Shown: positions 1 through 11,774 of the stretch, one piece after another | How positions within the stretch are numbered: position 1 is the first letter of the stretch | Layout: each line of letters begins with the position of its first letter | NCBI GenBank assembly: GCA_015680685.1 | Contig: MNCI01017909.1 | Location: 1,607,054 to 1,667,053 of the forward strand | Reading direction: 5' to 3' | Length of the DNA stretch: 60,000 bases | Source: Gnetum montanum | Lineage: Eukaryota > Streptophyta > Gnetopsida > Gnetales > Gnetaceae | Position numbers and translations under genes: made by a program | The notes under the pieces: generated by a model | The model's database searches: none | What the model was told of the DNA's origin: nothing | The model's input: only the letters and a program-made list of their open reading frames with translations

Positions 1-30
1 ACTGGAAATTTTCTTTATTATCACCTTACA

Positions 31-265
31 TAATGCCCGAAATGGCCTAAAACTAGCGATGGCCCGAAATGGCCTAAAACNAAAATGGCCTAAAACTAGC
101 GATGGCCCGAAATGGCCTAAAACTAGCCAAGGTCCGAAATGGCCTAAAACTAGAGACAACCTGAAATGGCCTAAAACTAGCAATGGCCCAAAAATGGCCT
201 AAAACTAGCCACAGCCTGAAATGGCCTTAAGCTACTCGTCGTGGCCCACCAAGGCATAAAACTGG
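31..265 (+). repeat. TR1 array of element C (GGCC-type hairpin units)
   Basis: Roughly eight units of 25-30 bp on the pattern GGCCCGAAATGGCC followed by TAAAACTAGC. Each unit has the two arms GGCC/GGCC around about six bases. A single N at 81 interrupts one unit. The array lies between where protease should be, outside the window, and the end of the antisense gene, the same place as TR1 of A and B. Positions 266-425 hold nothing I recognise. Confidence 0.85.
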
Positions 266-2292
266 CAACTTTACTATCCCAAAGCAATAACAAAAAATAA
301 ATAAATGAAACACATTACCAGAAATGAAATAGATTATTTTGCATTCATTCTTCACTTAATTTTAATCAATAATGTTTATAGATCAATCAAATTCAACGCA
401 AGAAATAAAATTCTCGGTCGCCTCGCTATGGGTCTTCGTTTCCATCACTATCTCCTATCCCACTAGGTCTCGCATCTTCATTTAGATTCTACATAAAGCA
501 GAAAATAAAATAGTAAGTCAAACTATAATAAGTTTTTTTTTTTTACAAAATAAACCATAACATAACAAAAGCTGACTAACCCAAGATGGCCCCACGTCCA
601 TTTCGGGGGGCATCCAATCCATGCCAGCAACGAGACGTCGCAAAATCTCCTCCTCAGTGAGGTTGCTCCAAATCCCCTCTCCTAGATCAGTGCTTGTTGC
701 AACCTTTCCCTTTTCCATGGTTGTCCATCTAGGTGGTCCTAGGGAAAAGGTGGGGGTGGTCTCCCCAGCAGGTAGGGTCACCTCCCTTTCAAGAGACTCA
801 CTTACCATCACCTGTTGCATGAACCTCTCATAAGCACCAGAAGTACCAATGATATCAAGAAATAGCCTAAGGGTACGCGCTTCAACAGTAGCATCCTGAT
901 ATTTTTTAGGATAGGTGGCACTTTTCATCTTATACATATGTTTATGGTTCTTCTGTGCCTATCCCCATTCGTAAACCTTTGCACTGTAGTCTTTCCAGTC
1001 TTGGTTCTTCTATGCTAGGAGGTCCATTAGCATGTGCTACTCAATAATTTCATGACTAGCCTCATTATTTTTTTGTACAATTGTCTAGTATCTAGCATAG
1101 TCAATCACAGTTGTATGCCAATTTTCGTCGTTGGTGTCGCGGGCCAACAGAAACTCATTCCTGGATCGGAGATCCTCTACCTTCACGGTTAAGTTAGTCT
1201 TCTCTTTCTTGAGTTTCTATACCCTCTTCCAGAGGTCTTCATTCACATGCCTATACTCCCATAGGGAGCATGCTAAGTACAACGCACATTTACTCACTTC
1301 ATTGTAAATGTGACGAGCTACCTTAGTCACCTCTGACGAACGTTCAGGCACAGCATCGACCTTGATGGCCTACTTAGGATCCCACTTGAGATGGGAGGCT
1401 ACCATGTATGGAAGAATTTCAGTCACACTGACACAAAAAAAAGAGCTAACAACCACAAATATCCAACATAGCAATTGTAGCATACCGATCTTGGGATTGA
1501 TCTGCTTTAAGTGATTGATCATATCATTGACCATCCCCTCCATGAAGGTAAACATGTTAGGTGTCTTGGGCCAGGGTCAGACACGAATTGAGGAAGAAGG
1601 ATCAAGGGCATCAAAAATGATGTCCGCTGCACAATAAAACATGTTAGCCATAGTAGAGAGGATAGTAATAAAGCTGATGAAAATTGACATGATAGTGCAA
1701 AGCTCCTACCCAACAAATCCTTAGGGATCATAGCTGGGGGATCATCTATCAAGAAACTATCAAGCAATCGATCAAACTCACTAGTGTCCAATTGTAGTCC
1801 CTCTATTTCCAGCTAGCCCAAAAGTGTGGTGGCATCTTCAACACTCATCTACCCTTCAGGCACTGAAGCACACTATGCAAAGGGGTCATCGGTAGGGGCC
1901 TCTTCTTCCTTAGCTAGGGTCTCTTCCTCCTCCTCTTCAGCAGGCACCCCTGCTTCAGGGGCCAAAAATTCTTCCTCTTCTCTTTCTTTTGATAAAGCAT
2001 AATCATAGTTAGCAAGCTATTCCAACTTGAAACAAGTGCTACACTGCATGAAACTGCGCAGCATAGCATAGCGTAACAAATGCTATGCTGACAAAAACAA
2101 GTTTAGCATACTTACCAACCGGGGGTTGCACCCTGCGAACTTTGATCCCCAGCTTCTTCCCTCTCTTTTCATTTATGCAAGGAGTCTCTTCAGTAGGATG
2201 AGACTTCTTATGTTGCAGCCTGCTCTTTGTAGTCTCTGCAATCAGGCGTTCCCCCCTTAACACATTTCTTATGTTGATGGGGGGCACCTCTT

Positions 2293-3222
2293 TGAAACAC
2301 TACAAAATTTCAGGTCTCGGCATCGCAACTGCAAATATGGCTAAGTGTTACGTGTTGTTACGTGCTGCTATGCTGCATAGTGTAGCACCTTGCTATAGTG
2401 CATAGCATAACACCTTGCTACAGTGCATAGCGTAGCACCCTACTACAGTGCATAGCATAGCGTCCTATTACGCTATGTTGTTACACACTGTTATGCGTTG
2501 TTACTTGCCATTACATGTTGTTATCTACTGCACTGCCATGTGGTGCCAGATTCGCATTTTGGGCTAATCCTAGCCCTATAAATACCTCTACACCATTTTT
2601 AGAAAAAAAAGAGGAAAGAGGAGGGGGAGGCTTCAATTTTCTTCACCGGCAAAGCAGTTGGCATTTCCATTTTTGGCATTTGGCATTTTGGCATCTTGGT
2701 ACCTAGCTCCATGGGTGAACGAGATCCAGAGCACACCACACCAATAGAGGAACACAACTACATTGCATGATACACTATGACTACCAACCCAGGAGGCATC
2801 GTTTATCATAGTGAGCACCAAATTTCATAGTCCAACATCACTGAGGCTGTGATTCTGCTCCTACTGTTCCTATTGTATACTTTGTATACCTGTACCCCTT
2901 TTTTTGGGGTGGTGCATCTTTCTATTCAAACTCTCTTTCTGTCTAATTACAACATTTATTTTTGGGTATTGTTAAGTGTTAAATCGTGTTCACTATCCCA
3001 TTATGCACTTTAGCACATTTCTACTATTGTGCACATTACATTTTCTTTTATTGTTTGCAAAAGGGTTATTGTACACCGATTAAGTCCCTGTCTGATCGAC
3101 CAGACTATTCAAGGCACCCTAAATCTATTCTCTCCAGCACGGCCCTCGTGCTGATTTAGGGTTAGGCTGTGTGCCCGAAGACCTCTTGGTGTTTCCAGCC
3201 ACTGACGTTTTCTATCGCTACA
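2293..3222 (+). mobile_element. Solo LTR inside the antisense gene of element C
   Basis: The 930-bp sequence begins TGAAACACTACAAAATTTC and ends TCTATCGCTACA, matching the termini of the A LTR (TGAAACACCAT...TCGCTACA). It carries a TATA motif (CCCTATAAATACC, about 2574-2586), GCATAGCGTAGC-type repeats (2337-2520) and the conserved U5 block with GTCTGATCGACCAGAC near 3092-3107. Flanks are CTCTT (2288-2292) and CTCTC (3223-3227), a 4/5 target duplication. The unoccupied site is visible in the A copy at about 15345-15400 (GCGCCTCTCCTACATTGTC). No internal element sequence remains, so it is a recombination product or a non-autonomous LTR. Confidence 0.9.
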
Positions 3223-5039
3223 CTCTCCCACACTGTCCTAGCCATGAAAGGGTTGTGCCACCTGATGCCTCGTTGTTATTGAAAGTAATTCCCTGATAGC
3301 TTATGGGGGGTCATGGGATCGAGTGATGTAGAAAACCTAGGAGATCCATGGCTTCGATATCTGGTTACAATCTTGCAGTACCCATGTGTCATTCTCACAG
3401 ACTACCATAAATTCCACAAAGCATTGAAGGAAAGCTACAAAGAAGGCATAATTCACATTGAAATGAGATTTAAGCTTCTCGCGAAGCTTGACCATTTCAG
3501 CACGCAAGCCTTCAGAAAGGTACCGGGCCTAGTTGTAATGGGTCCCTTCTTTCATAACCTCCCTCATTATTCAAGCCTACTCCACTCCAAGTATTTTTCC
3601 TTGGGAGAGTAGCTTGGGGAAAGCATAGGCACGAAAGATAGGGTAAATCGTTTTGGCCACCGCCAACTTGACCTTGTGGATGTAAATCCCCTTTTGGTCC
3701 TTAGCCATCCCCAGCCATTCCTCAATGTCCCCCTAATGGTTCATATATTTCTTAGATTTTTCTCCTACATGGAGACCATCATAAGGGACATTGAAAAGGT
3801 CTGCAAATAGTTGAACATTAATGTCAAATACCACCCCCACATTATGAACACGTGTGCGGAAGCGATCAGCCTTCTTGGTAAAGAAATCGGCGAAGGAAAG
3901 CATTTCTACAACCAGGATATTCGAGATTACAGCCAGAAAAGAAGTCCATGAGCCTCACCTCTTGAATGTTATGAACAATGGTGGCTGGGGTCCCATGGTA
4001 GAGCCAACACTGCATCTCCTCCACCTCTCTGTACTTGAAGAAGAATTTGGTATCGTCACACCTAGAGGCAACCATAGTAACCTCTTGGGATTCCCTAGCT
4101 ACTGTAACAGTTAACAAAAATAAAAAAATAAAAAAAATGGGGGTTAGCAAAAATAAACATGAAAGCACATCACTTGAACACACAAGAAAAAATCCATGAT
4201 TTAACATACTAGGTTTGAATGGCATAGGAAATGGTGGGAGTTCCACCAGAACGTCTTCGATGGTAATCGGTCAACATGATGCCCATTCGCTATCCAACCA
4301 GCTAACTTCCTTACACTTCCCATAGAATTTGGAATACCTGGTTGGATAGCTTTTAAAGTCAAACCCAAGTTGTTCTCTGACACTGACATGCATGTTCCCG
4401 ATGGAAGAAAGCTCTTGCAGAGCTGTCTGGGCCACTGCCAATGCATCCGTATTACCGTGAAGACCACCTTCGTCAATGTAAAACCTGCTAACACATAAGA
4501 ATACTGTAAGCACCTCTATCTAGTATAACATAAATCATACAATACGTTAAAATACCTTCATAGGACTCACCCACTAGCATAGTAAATTATCCAAAGTGGG
4601 TTCTGAAAGCAAGTGCCCATATGACGGGGAATGAATAGCATGTTGTATAAATGATAGAATTTTTACTCATGCATGTCCCAGATCCAACTTAAGTACCTCA
4701 AGCTTCTTGGACGCTAGTTGGAGCTTCTTGCCCCTTCAACCAAAAACTTTAGAATGCCTCAATTTGCCCTGGGCAACAACGTCTCTGCAAGTACAACGGT
4801 TGTCTCAACCGATAGGTGTGATCACACGATCATACTAAAATGGTGGAGGAGGAACTATAGGAAGTCCCATGCTCCCTCTAGTAACTAGACCACCTACTCC
4901 CCTACACGTGCATGGGAAGGAGGGACGTTGGCCACAAGTTCACTAAAGTAGCAAAAGACTCCTACAATTTCAAGGACAATCAAGACAAGCTTCAACATGA
5001 CCCTGCAAGGCAAAGTATCAAATGTTAGCAATGTGTTCA

Positions 5040-5165
5040 GGTCATGATCACCAATAAAGCGTAGTGTAACCTTCTATTTGCATATAGCGTAGCGTAACCT
5101 TCTGATTGCATATAGCATAGCATAACCTTCTATTTTCATATAGTGTAATGTGATCCTCCATTTAC
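5040..5165 (-). repeat. Short tandem repeat in intron 1 of the C antisense gene
   Basis: About four copies of a 28-bp unit read on the plus strand as TAGCGTAGCGTAACCTTCTA followed by TTTGCATA. They decay from GCGTAGCGTAAC to GCATAGCATAAC to GTGTAATGTGATC. Related words recur at 34035-34090 in A. The repeat uses the same TAGCGTAGC vocabulary as the LTRs. The rest of 5166-6030 is intron with scattered TAGCGTAAC words and no recognisable gene. Confidence 0.7.
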
Positions 5166-6290
5166 ATGAAACACAATGTAATCCTTCATTCACAAATTCT
5201 CCTTTAGCATGAATCAATGAGTCCCTACCATAAGACAAAGTTAAACATTACATCTAGCGTAACAAAGTGTCACATGTAGCGTAGTAGTTAAGCCCTGTGC
5301 AGCGTAATAACAACAGGTGCACCCCACAATAACAATTGCGTGGTACACAGCACAATGTAATAGACATGTAGTGTAACAATTACACTTCTACATAAGGTTG
5401 ATGACTATGCTACCCGTAGCATAACGAGATGAATGCACGGCATGTAACAACTAAACAGACGCAAGCAGACATGTAACAATGTAACGAACAAGCTATTGTA
5501 ACAAGAATTGCAATGCATCAAAAGTTTGATAGTGTAGCAGCATAATAGATGACCAACACAATGGCCCAAGGGCCTGATAACATAACAGTGTAGCGTAATA
5601 GCAAAAAAAATGTTACAACCTTAATAGCATAGGTGAAAAGCAAGTCACAGTGCCCTCGTTGCCCTGACCCTACCCTATCGCATGAAATAGCCCATTCTAC
5701 ACCATGCCAAACGTGTGTCACGTCGCTGTAGAAACTATGCAAATAAACAAACCCCCCTAAGAATAGCACACTATGCCAAACATGCACTACGCCACCTAGA
5801 ACCGATTAAACCCCTATGATGACACAATCTCCATTTTTTAACAATGGCGATCAAAGCAGTATCGCATGCAACCGTAGCGTAGCAACCATATGACCACCGT
5901 GGCCAAATAGCGGCAACCATGGCGTAGTGGCCGAAACAGCAATAAAAATAGTGATGATAAAATGATAGCGGTAATGGTAATGGAAACCTAACCTGACACA
6001 TCACATAATAGAAACAAGGGTAGCGTAACAACTTACCAAGCCAACGGAGTCTCTTGCTGCACCTCAACATGCACCTTGGAGAGGCGTCTAGGGTTTCCTT
6101 CACCTCATCTACCTTGGCAAGTTCCTTATGCTTACGTTTTCCCTTGCGCACCATTTCTTTGCTTACGAATCATTCGTACCAACTGCTATGCTACACCTAT
6201 TCACTCACCCTCTCTATTTGACTGTGCTACACTTTGAGTATGGGCTCCAGGCTCTGACAATGAAAATGACGAGTTTACCATAGGGTAATC

Positions 6291-6306
6291 CCCTATTTAT
6301 AGTCGA
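6291..6306 (-). promoter_or_regulatory. TATA-box candidate for the C antisense gene
   Basis: The minus strand reads GACTATAAATAGGGG about 140 bases upstream of the antisense gene start at 6154. The A copy has the decayed counterpart CTGTAAATAGGGG at about 34860-34874. This suggests that the antisense gene had its own promoter inside the element, independent of the LTR. It rests on motif and position only. Confidence 0.5.
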
Positions 6307-6444
6307 TGTGGTAAAAAAACTTATCATTTTTATATCCTGAGTAACACGGGACATCACCGGAGCGTAACGCTACTATAGCAAAGTCCCACTATAGCGTAAC
6401 ACTCATCAGCAGTGTAGTGGGCCCACCAAATTTCAAACACCATT

Positions 6445-6822
6445 GGTCCACTAAGACCTTAAACTGGCAACCCTAGTTTACACAATATTATACAGTGCCG
6501 ATTTGCAAAGACCTTCAACTAGGAACCTTAGCCTTACCCACCTGCCATGGTCCATAAAGACCTTAAACTAGAAATGTCAACCTACGATACAGCTCAATAA
6601 TGGTCTACAAAGACCTTAAACTAGCAATCTTAACCTATAGTGAAGTCCATATTATGGTCCTCCATGACCTTAAACTAGCAATCTCATCACTCATTTCGTT
6701 TTGCATTTTAGACCCGTTGACGGTCCGCCATGACCTTGAACTAGCCAATTTAGTATTTATTTTATGTCTTAAATTAAACTATTACATTATTGTGGTCTAC
6801 CACGACCTTAAATTGGCAATTA
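6445..6822 (+). repeat. TR2 array of element C
   Basis: Seven units spaced roughly 50-70 bp, each GGTC-N6-GACC followed by TTAAACTAGCA or a close variant (at about 6445, 6498, 6550, 6602, 6657, 6722 and 6793). Examples are GGTCCACTAAGACC, GGTCCTCCATGACC and GGTCTACCACGACC. The array separates the antisense gene from pol. Element A is inserted just downstream. Confidence 0.85.
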
Positions 6823-6852
6823 TCTTATGTTTCATATTGATTTACATATTTT

Positions 6853-8648
6853 TGAAACACCATAAAATTTTGAAACCCTCTTGCTTCACCAAGGTCTTGG
6901 AGTTTAGGCAAGGACTTCCACAAGTGTAGCATCATGATAGTTTGGTAAGAAAATGTAAGCACTAAGATTAGACTATCCAGTCTAGCAAGTTATCTACCTC
7001 CAGAGTTGATAGGCTCGATGGACTCTCCGACCTACCCACCTGGACAATTCACCCGACTTTCAGTCTACTCAGAAACTATGCTAGGAGTTGTCGATGGTGT
7101 TCAGGATGGACAAAATAGTTCAGCAAGTTTTCTAGTGGAGAAGTCTACTATGTTATGCTATGCTATGCAGCATAGAAAGCCTTCGAAAAATCAACCAATC
7201 ATCCAAATACAAGCTTTTGCAAGATGTTTGCGCAAGGCAAAGTTATAATTCGCCCAACACAGGGTGCTACGCTACATAGCGTAGCACTGCATAGCAAGGG
7301 CGAAACATGAAAAGAATCCTTTGCCAAGCCATTGCAACAAAAGGACTACATCTAATAGCATTTTGGCTTCCAAAAATACCCTGTATTAGTTAGCCCTTGA
7401 ACCACAAGCAAAGTTTTCTCATGAAACCCTGCAATTTTGACAGAAATGCATGTTACATTGGCCGCTATGCTATGCTACACTACGTAGCGTAGCATAGCAT
7501 AGCAAAGATGCAAATCAATAAAGTTCTCTAAAGGTTAACCCTGGGTGAACCAAGGCTTCTAGAAAATTTTTTTAACTCCAACACAAGTTTTCTGTTCAAA
7601 CCAGTGGCTACGCTATGCCATGCTACATAGTGTAGCATAGCGTAGCAAGCAGCTACGCTACGTCAATGTGCTACGCTACATAGCGTAGCATAGCATAGTA
7701 AGCAGCTACGCTACTTCAATGTGCTGGACAGTGTAAGTGATGCAAAGTTGACAGACGCATTAGGATATCTTCAGCTAGCTCTACAGCTTGTTAGCAATAA
7801 CTAAGCTCTCCATGATCAACGACTTTGTTCCACTTTGGCATACCCCTTAGTCCATCCCCCAAAATTTGTCACTATGCTTGATCCTATTCATAAGAATAGG
7901 GAAGACGTAGTCCTAGGGTGGAGGCTTCATTTCTACTTGCATTGTTAGCACACTGGATTCCAGCATCTCTAGTTTCGACAATGTGGTTACAGTGTAGAAA
8001 AATTCATAATCGGCATAGCACGCCTACAGGGTACCGTCATTATTGCACATTATGGTGTCCAGGACACGTGACACCTAAGCTGTGTTTCTTACCTACTTCT
8101 AGCCCTATAAATACCCTGACAAACAACGCTCAAAGGATTGGATTTCTTGCTCAAAAAATTGGCATTTTTACATTAAGGAGAGTAATTGGCTTGTTGGCAT
8201 TTTGCATTGGTTGGATTTTCTAGTTGGCATTTCTCATCCAAAGAGTTGGCATTTTTGCACAGTTAGCTTTTAAGTTCACATTCAAGAGCATAGTTGGCAC
8301 ATTTTGAGCTGTCTGGTTACTCTTGAACTCTCTGTGCACCTTTGGCATTGTATAACTTGTTATACATTTTTCAAACAAGGCAAAGAATCGAACCCACGAC
8401 CTTGGGGTGGTGCATTTTCTTACCCAAGTTTATTCTATTATCTCTTTATTGTTATCGCTAGTTGGCATATTTCCTTCATTCCTGCATTTATATTAAGTTA
8501 CACCGATTAAGTCTCTGTCTGATCGACCAGACCGTTTAGGGTGCCTCACTTCCATTTTATCTAGCACGGCCCTCACACAGATCTGAGGTTAAACTGTTTT
8601 CCTAACAACCTCTCGGTGTTCTGGCCACCAACATTTTCAATCGCTATA
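6853..8648 (+). repeat. 5' LTR of element A
   Basis: The 1,796-bp repeat starts TGAAACACCATAAAATTTTG and ends TCAATCGCTATA (decayed TCGCTACA). It matches 40631-42469 throughout, with differences mostly transitions. It contains three clusters of self-complementary GCTACGC...GCGTAGC words (7262-7300, 7464-7505, 7607-7725), a TATA motif, short TTGGCATTTTT repeats after it (about 8155-8300), and the U5 block around 8510-8560. Confidence 0.95.
8103..8115 (+). promoter_or_regulatory. TATA box in the A 5' LTR
   Basis: CCCTATAAATACC lies in the same position relative to the U5 block as in the A 3' LTR (41870-41882), the C LTR (about 49221-49233), the solo LTR (about 2574-2586) and, on the minus strand, both B LTRs. 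The TATA core is conserved between diverged families, which supports it as the Pol II start region. Confidence 0.7.
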
Positions 8649-8673
8649 GTTTTTGGTGTTAGAAGGAGGGCCT
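8649..8673 (+). other. Primer binding site region of element A
   Basis: Directly after the LTR comes GTTTT, then TGGTGTTAGAAGGAGGGCC. Element B has TGGCGTTAGAAGGAGGGCC in the same place. TGGTGTYAG fits the start of a complement to the 3' end of a tRNA-Leu, but the following bases fit less well, so the primer tRNA is tentative. Confidence 0.55.
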
Positions 8674-8888
8674 TTGGTGCCTTTTCGTGTCCTACAGGTG
8701 GTCCTGCACGCTCTCTATACCTCGTCACTCATTAGTGTAAATGTGAGACCCTTGCGGTTGTTTACACACCATGTGGTATAGGTTGGTCTCAATGATGGTT
8801 CCTTTGGAACCCTATAGGATGAAAAGCCTCTGATCGCCTCTTAATCTCTATTTTTTCTTGCTCGCAAAACATTTTCAACCTCTCAAAA

Positions 8889-11774
8889 ATGATTTCCTCA
8901 ACCACCACTATTCCTACCTTGAACCTTGAGGTCCCTTTTTTTGGTTAAAGACACCATAGGTGCTGAGCAACTGCCTAAGCCAATGCAAGGGCCATGCTAA
9001 TCTCTCAGGATCCAAAATCGATCACCTAGAGCTTGGTACAACATACCGAACTTTACAATTTTCTCTGTGCTCAGGTCCAGGCAAATCTGCCCTTAGATGC
9101 CCAAGAACTCGAAGATAAATGTCACTTCGAGTTCCTTTACCATAATGGGAGGGAATTTATCCCTACTTCTGGCACTTCCATTTCCCTGAAGGAAACATAT
9201 TGGTGGATCTTAGATTAGCTGGTACGGACAAGTAGGCCTAGGGAGTAGCGAGACACAGCGTCCCACTATGATGAGGTGTTTCAAGACAGAAAAGAGGACC
9301 TGGATTCCTAGTCTGAGGATGGGGTTCAAACTAACCCTGCGACTATCCCTCCCACCATGGCCTCCTGGTCAAACCCACTCTTCGTGACTGCTCCCTTTAT
9401 GATTACCTCCACCCCATCACAAATTGCAGTTGCATCGGCCACAGGTAGCCATGCCATACCCTCAACGTATCAACACATCTATTCCTCCATCTCGTTTCTA
9501 GCCACTATCCCTCCACAATATGTTCCCCAATCTATCCCTTCATTATACCAAGCACTGACCATGGCTACCCTGCCTTCCATACACACAGTACCTACGTCAT
9601 AGTTACATATAGTCTCCACTTCCATTCTAGCATCTACACTTGTTCCACTATCAGTGGTGGTCCCAGCCCCACCCATGTGGTGAACCCCAATCACTTCTCC
9701 CCCTACTTCACAACCTTCCCAAATGTCACACTATGCTCACCATCAGGCGTACCAAGTCCCGAAAATGGTACAGCCAAGCACGGGACTGTAGTCTACCCCA
9801 CCAATCATGCAAAAAACCTATCCTATGGCACCACCAGTGACCGCCACTCCAATAGCACCACCCACTGGGTGGTGGATAGCACAAGCAGCAACTTTCGTAG
9901 GGGCCACCCCAATGACACCACCTATGAGCCAGGTCGCTGCCCCTACCACGCCATCAATGGTGGCTGCCCTTGCAGCTCCACAACCATCTACATCATCCCT
10001 GGCTCTAGACCAAGCATTCCAGCTTATCCAGACCCTTATTGAAGAAATTAAGCGTCTGAAAGCTACTGGTTCTAACATAGTACAATTCATGGATTTCTAC
10101 CATGATGATCCCATCAGCCCAATAGTCCCCATGCTCACATTACCCCCCAGGATGCCACTCCTCCACTTTACAAAATACAATGGGGAGGATGACCCCAATG
10201 CGCGTCTCATGACATTTAGATCTGAGTCCCTCCTACTGAAACAATGGCCGCACACCATCATCCGCATCTTTACTATGTCTCTGATAGGCAAAGCTTTGGA
10301 CTGGTACCATGTGCTCCCACGCTCTTCTATCTAAATCCTAGAGGACCTGCTGACTCAGTTTGTAACTTGTTTCAAGTATAACTTGAAACCAGAGGTTACG
10401 CTGGATCAGTTAATGAGCCTTAAGTAAGATCCACTAGAATCAATCCAAAAATTTATACAGCAATGGAGTGCTACCCTGAATGATATCCGTGAGCCTATTG
10501 TAGAGGCCCATCTGCTAGCCATCTTTAAGGGTGCAGTGAATGACTTTATCAAGTCCAAACTATACTACCTAGCTCTACGAACTCTTAGTCAAGCTTTTGC
10601 CCAAACTAAGAGTATTCAAGACGTGGCCGAGGCAAGTAAATATCTGGCCTATGTTGCGTATAAAAACATGTATATCAAGAAGGAAAAAGAGAAGGACAAG
10701 GCCATAACGGCCACAGTGGCCACCGTGGCAAACGAGGCTCAACCCAAAAACAACAATAACAAGAAAAAAACTACAGTGCCAACTAACCTCGTGCCTAACC
10801 CAGGCAACGCCGCTCAACCTTCCACATTGGCACCTGAAGCATCCACCCTGCCTAAGCCTAATTTTGAGAGTAAATATCACTCTAAATACACCCCGCTAGC
10901 TGTCAAGCCTTCAGAACTTCTAAAGTAATTACTAGGGGTGGGGTACATCTGACACAAGTGGATGTCAGAGGAGGAAACCAAAATGCATCAACGGTACTAT
11001 GAGCTCCTTAGGAACGCCTCCTTGGCTTTGCCCAACGAGCCCACAGTTCCTAAGAATTTTAGGCTGGAACAGTTTTGTAACTACCACCAACTTTGTGGTC
11101 ATGACACAGATTACTGTTTAGCGTTAAAGGATGACATTCAATGAATGATTGATCAGGGGAAGTTGGTTCTAGACGAAAGAAACCCTGTGCGCCCAGAGAA
11201 ACAATCTATGCATGTTTACACAAACCCACTTAACGCCAACAATGCCAACTACATCATCAACACTATTGGCATAGATAGTAATCCCAAATCACCTTGACAA
11301 CCATTTGTGATGTGCATGCCTCAGTGTAGTGCACCAACACCAGCAGTGGCTAAAAAAATGCCGCAGCAACCGTTCGTCCTCAAGGTCCCTCCTCGAACAT
11401 CCGCCCCCACACCTTCTATAAACAAGACCGCACCACCTCCTGCACTAACGCTACAAACACCATTCATCATTAAGGGGCCAAACCACTCAACTACCCCCAC
11501 CCCTCATAAGACGACATCATAGCCTTCTCGTCCAGGGAAATGAGAAGAGCATTTGATAGGTGAGGTGGCTAAACAACGTACTACCTCAAGCCCTCCTAAG
11601 CCTACCCCCTTATCTTTCATGGCTTCGCCTCCCTCATCATCAAGAGCTAATGCTGCTATGCCCAACCAATCATCACCAGCCTGCCCAAAGAGGTCCAACC
11701 CCAAGCCTGAAATTACTCCTCCTCGAAAAATTCGTCTTCTAGGATGAAAGGAGGAAGAGAAGGGTAGCAAGTAA
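8889..11774 (+). pseudogene. gag: Gag of element A, broken by stop codons
   Basis: One reading frame runs from ATG 8889 to TAA 11772-11774 with several in-frame stops and no frameshift seen, because all open pieces share a frame. The capsid core lies around 10085-10670 (MDFYHDDPISPIVPM, LHFTKYNGEDDPNAR, GKALDWYHVL and FIKSKLYYLALRTL). A CCHC-like knuckle of the Tat type, FCNYHQLCGHDTDYC, sits near 11076-11120. The ends are proline- and threonine-rich. Gag would form the particle and bind element RNA. The product is close to the B gag at 27860-30742. The TAA at its end is found at the same place in B. Confidence 0.85.

Larger units (their letters stand above)
426..6154 (-). pseudogene. Antisense spliced gene of element C (FCP1-like plus unknown domains)
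   Basis: Degenerate copy of the gene described at 22130-26272, antisense to element C. The start codon is at 6154 (protein begins MVRKGKRKHKELAKVDE) and the donor GTAAGTTG follows exon 1. The FCP1-like exon lies at about 4990-4577 and still reads LKLVLIVLEIVGVFCY, then IWDM and NPLWIIYYASG. The next exon, about 4486-4216, reads FYIDEGGLHGNTDALA. The long exon 4 starts near 4100, is split by a solo LTR at 2293-3222 and ends near 2116 at donor GTAAGTATGC. Later exons include an acidic linker (about 1980-1720), EGMVNDMINHLKQINPK (about 1500-1560) and the conserved exon ending near 580. The last exon, after acceptor TTTATGTAG, stops with TAG at 428-426. Several in-frame stops make it inactive. 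Exon borders match those in B and A. Confidence 0.75.

Noticed and set aside
5518-5787. 89-codon hydrophobic minus-strand frame in C
   Set aside because: Lies in intron 1 of the antisense gene and has no counterpart in B.
6600-6929. 109-codon frame with HDLKLAI repeats
   Set aside because: Translation of TR2 units that runs into the A LTR.
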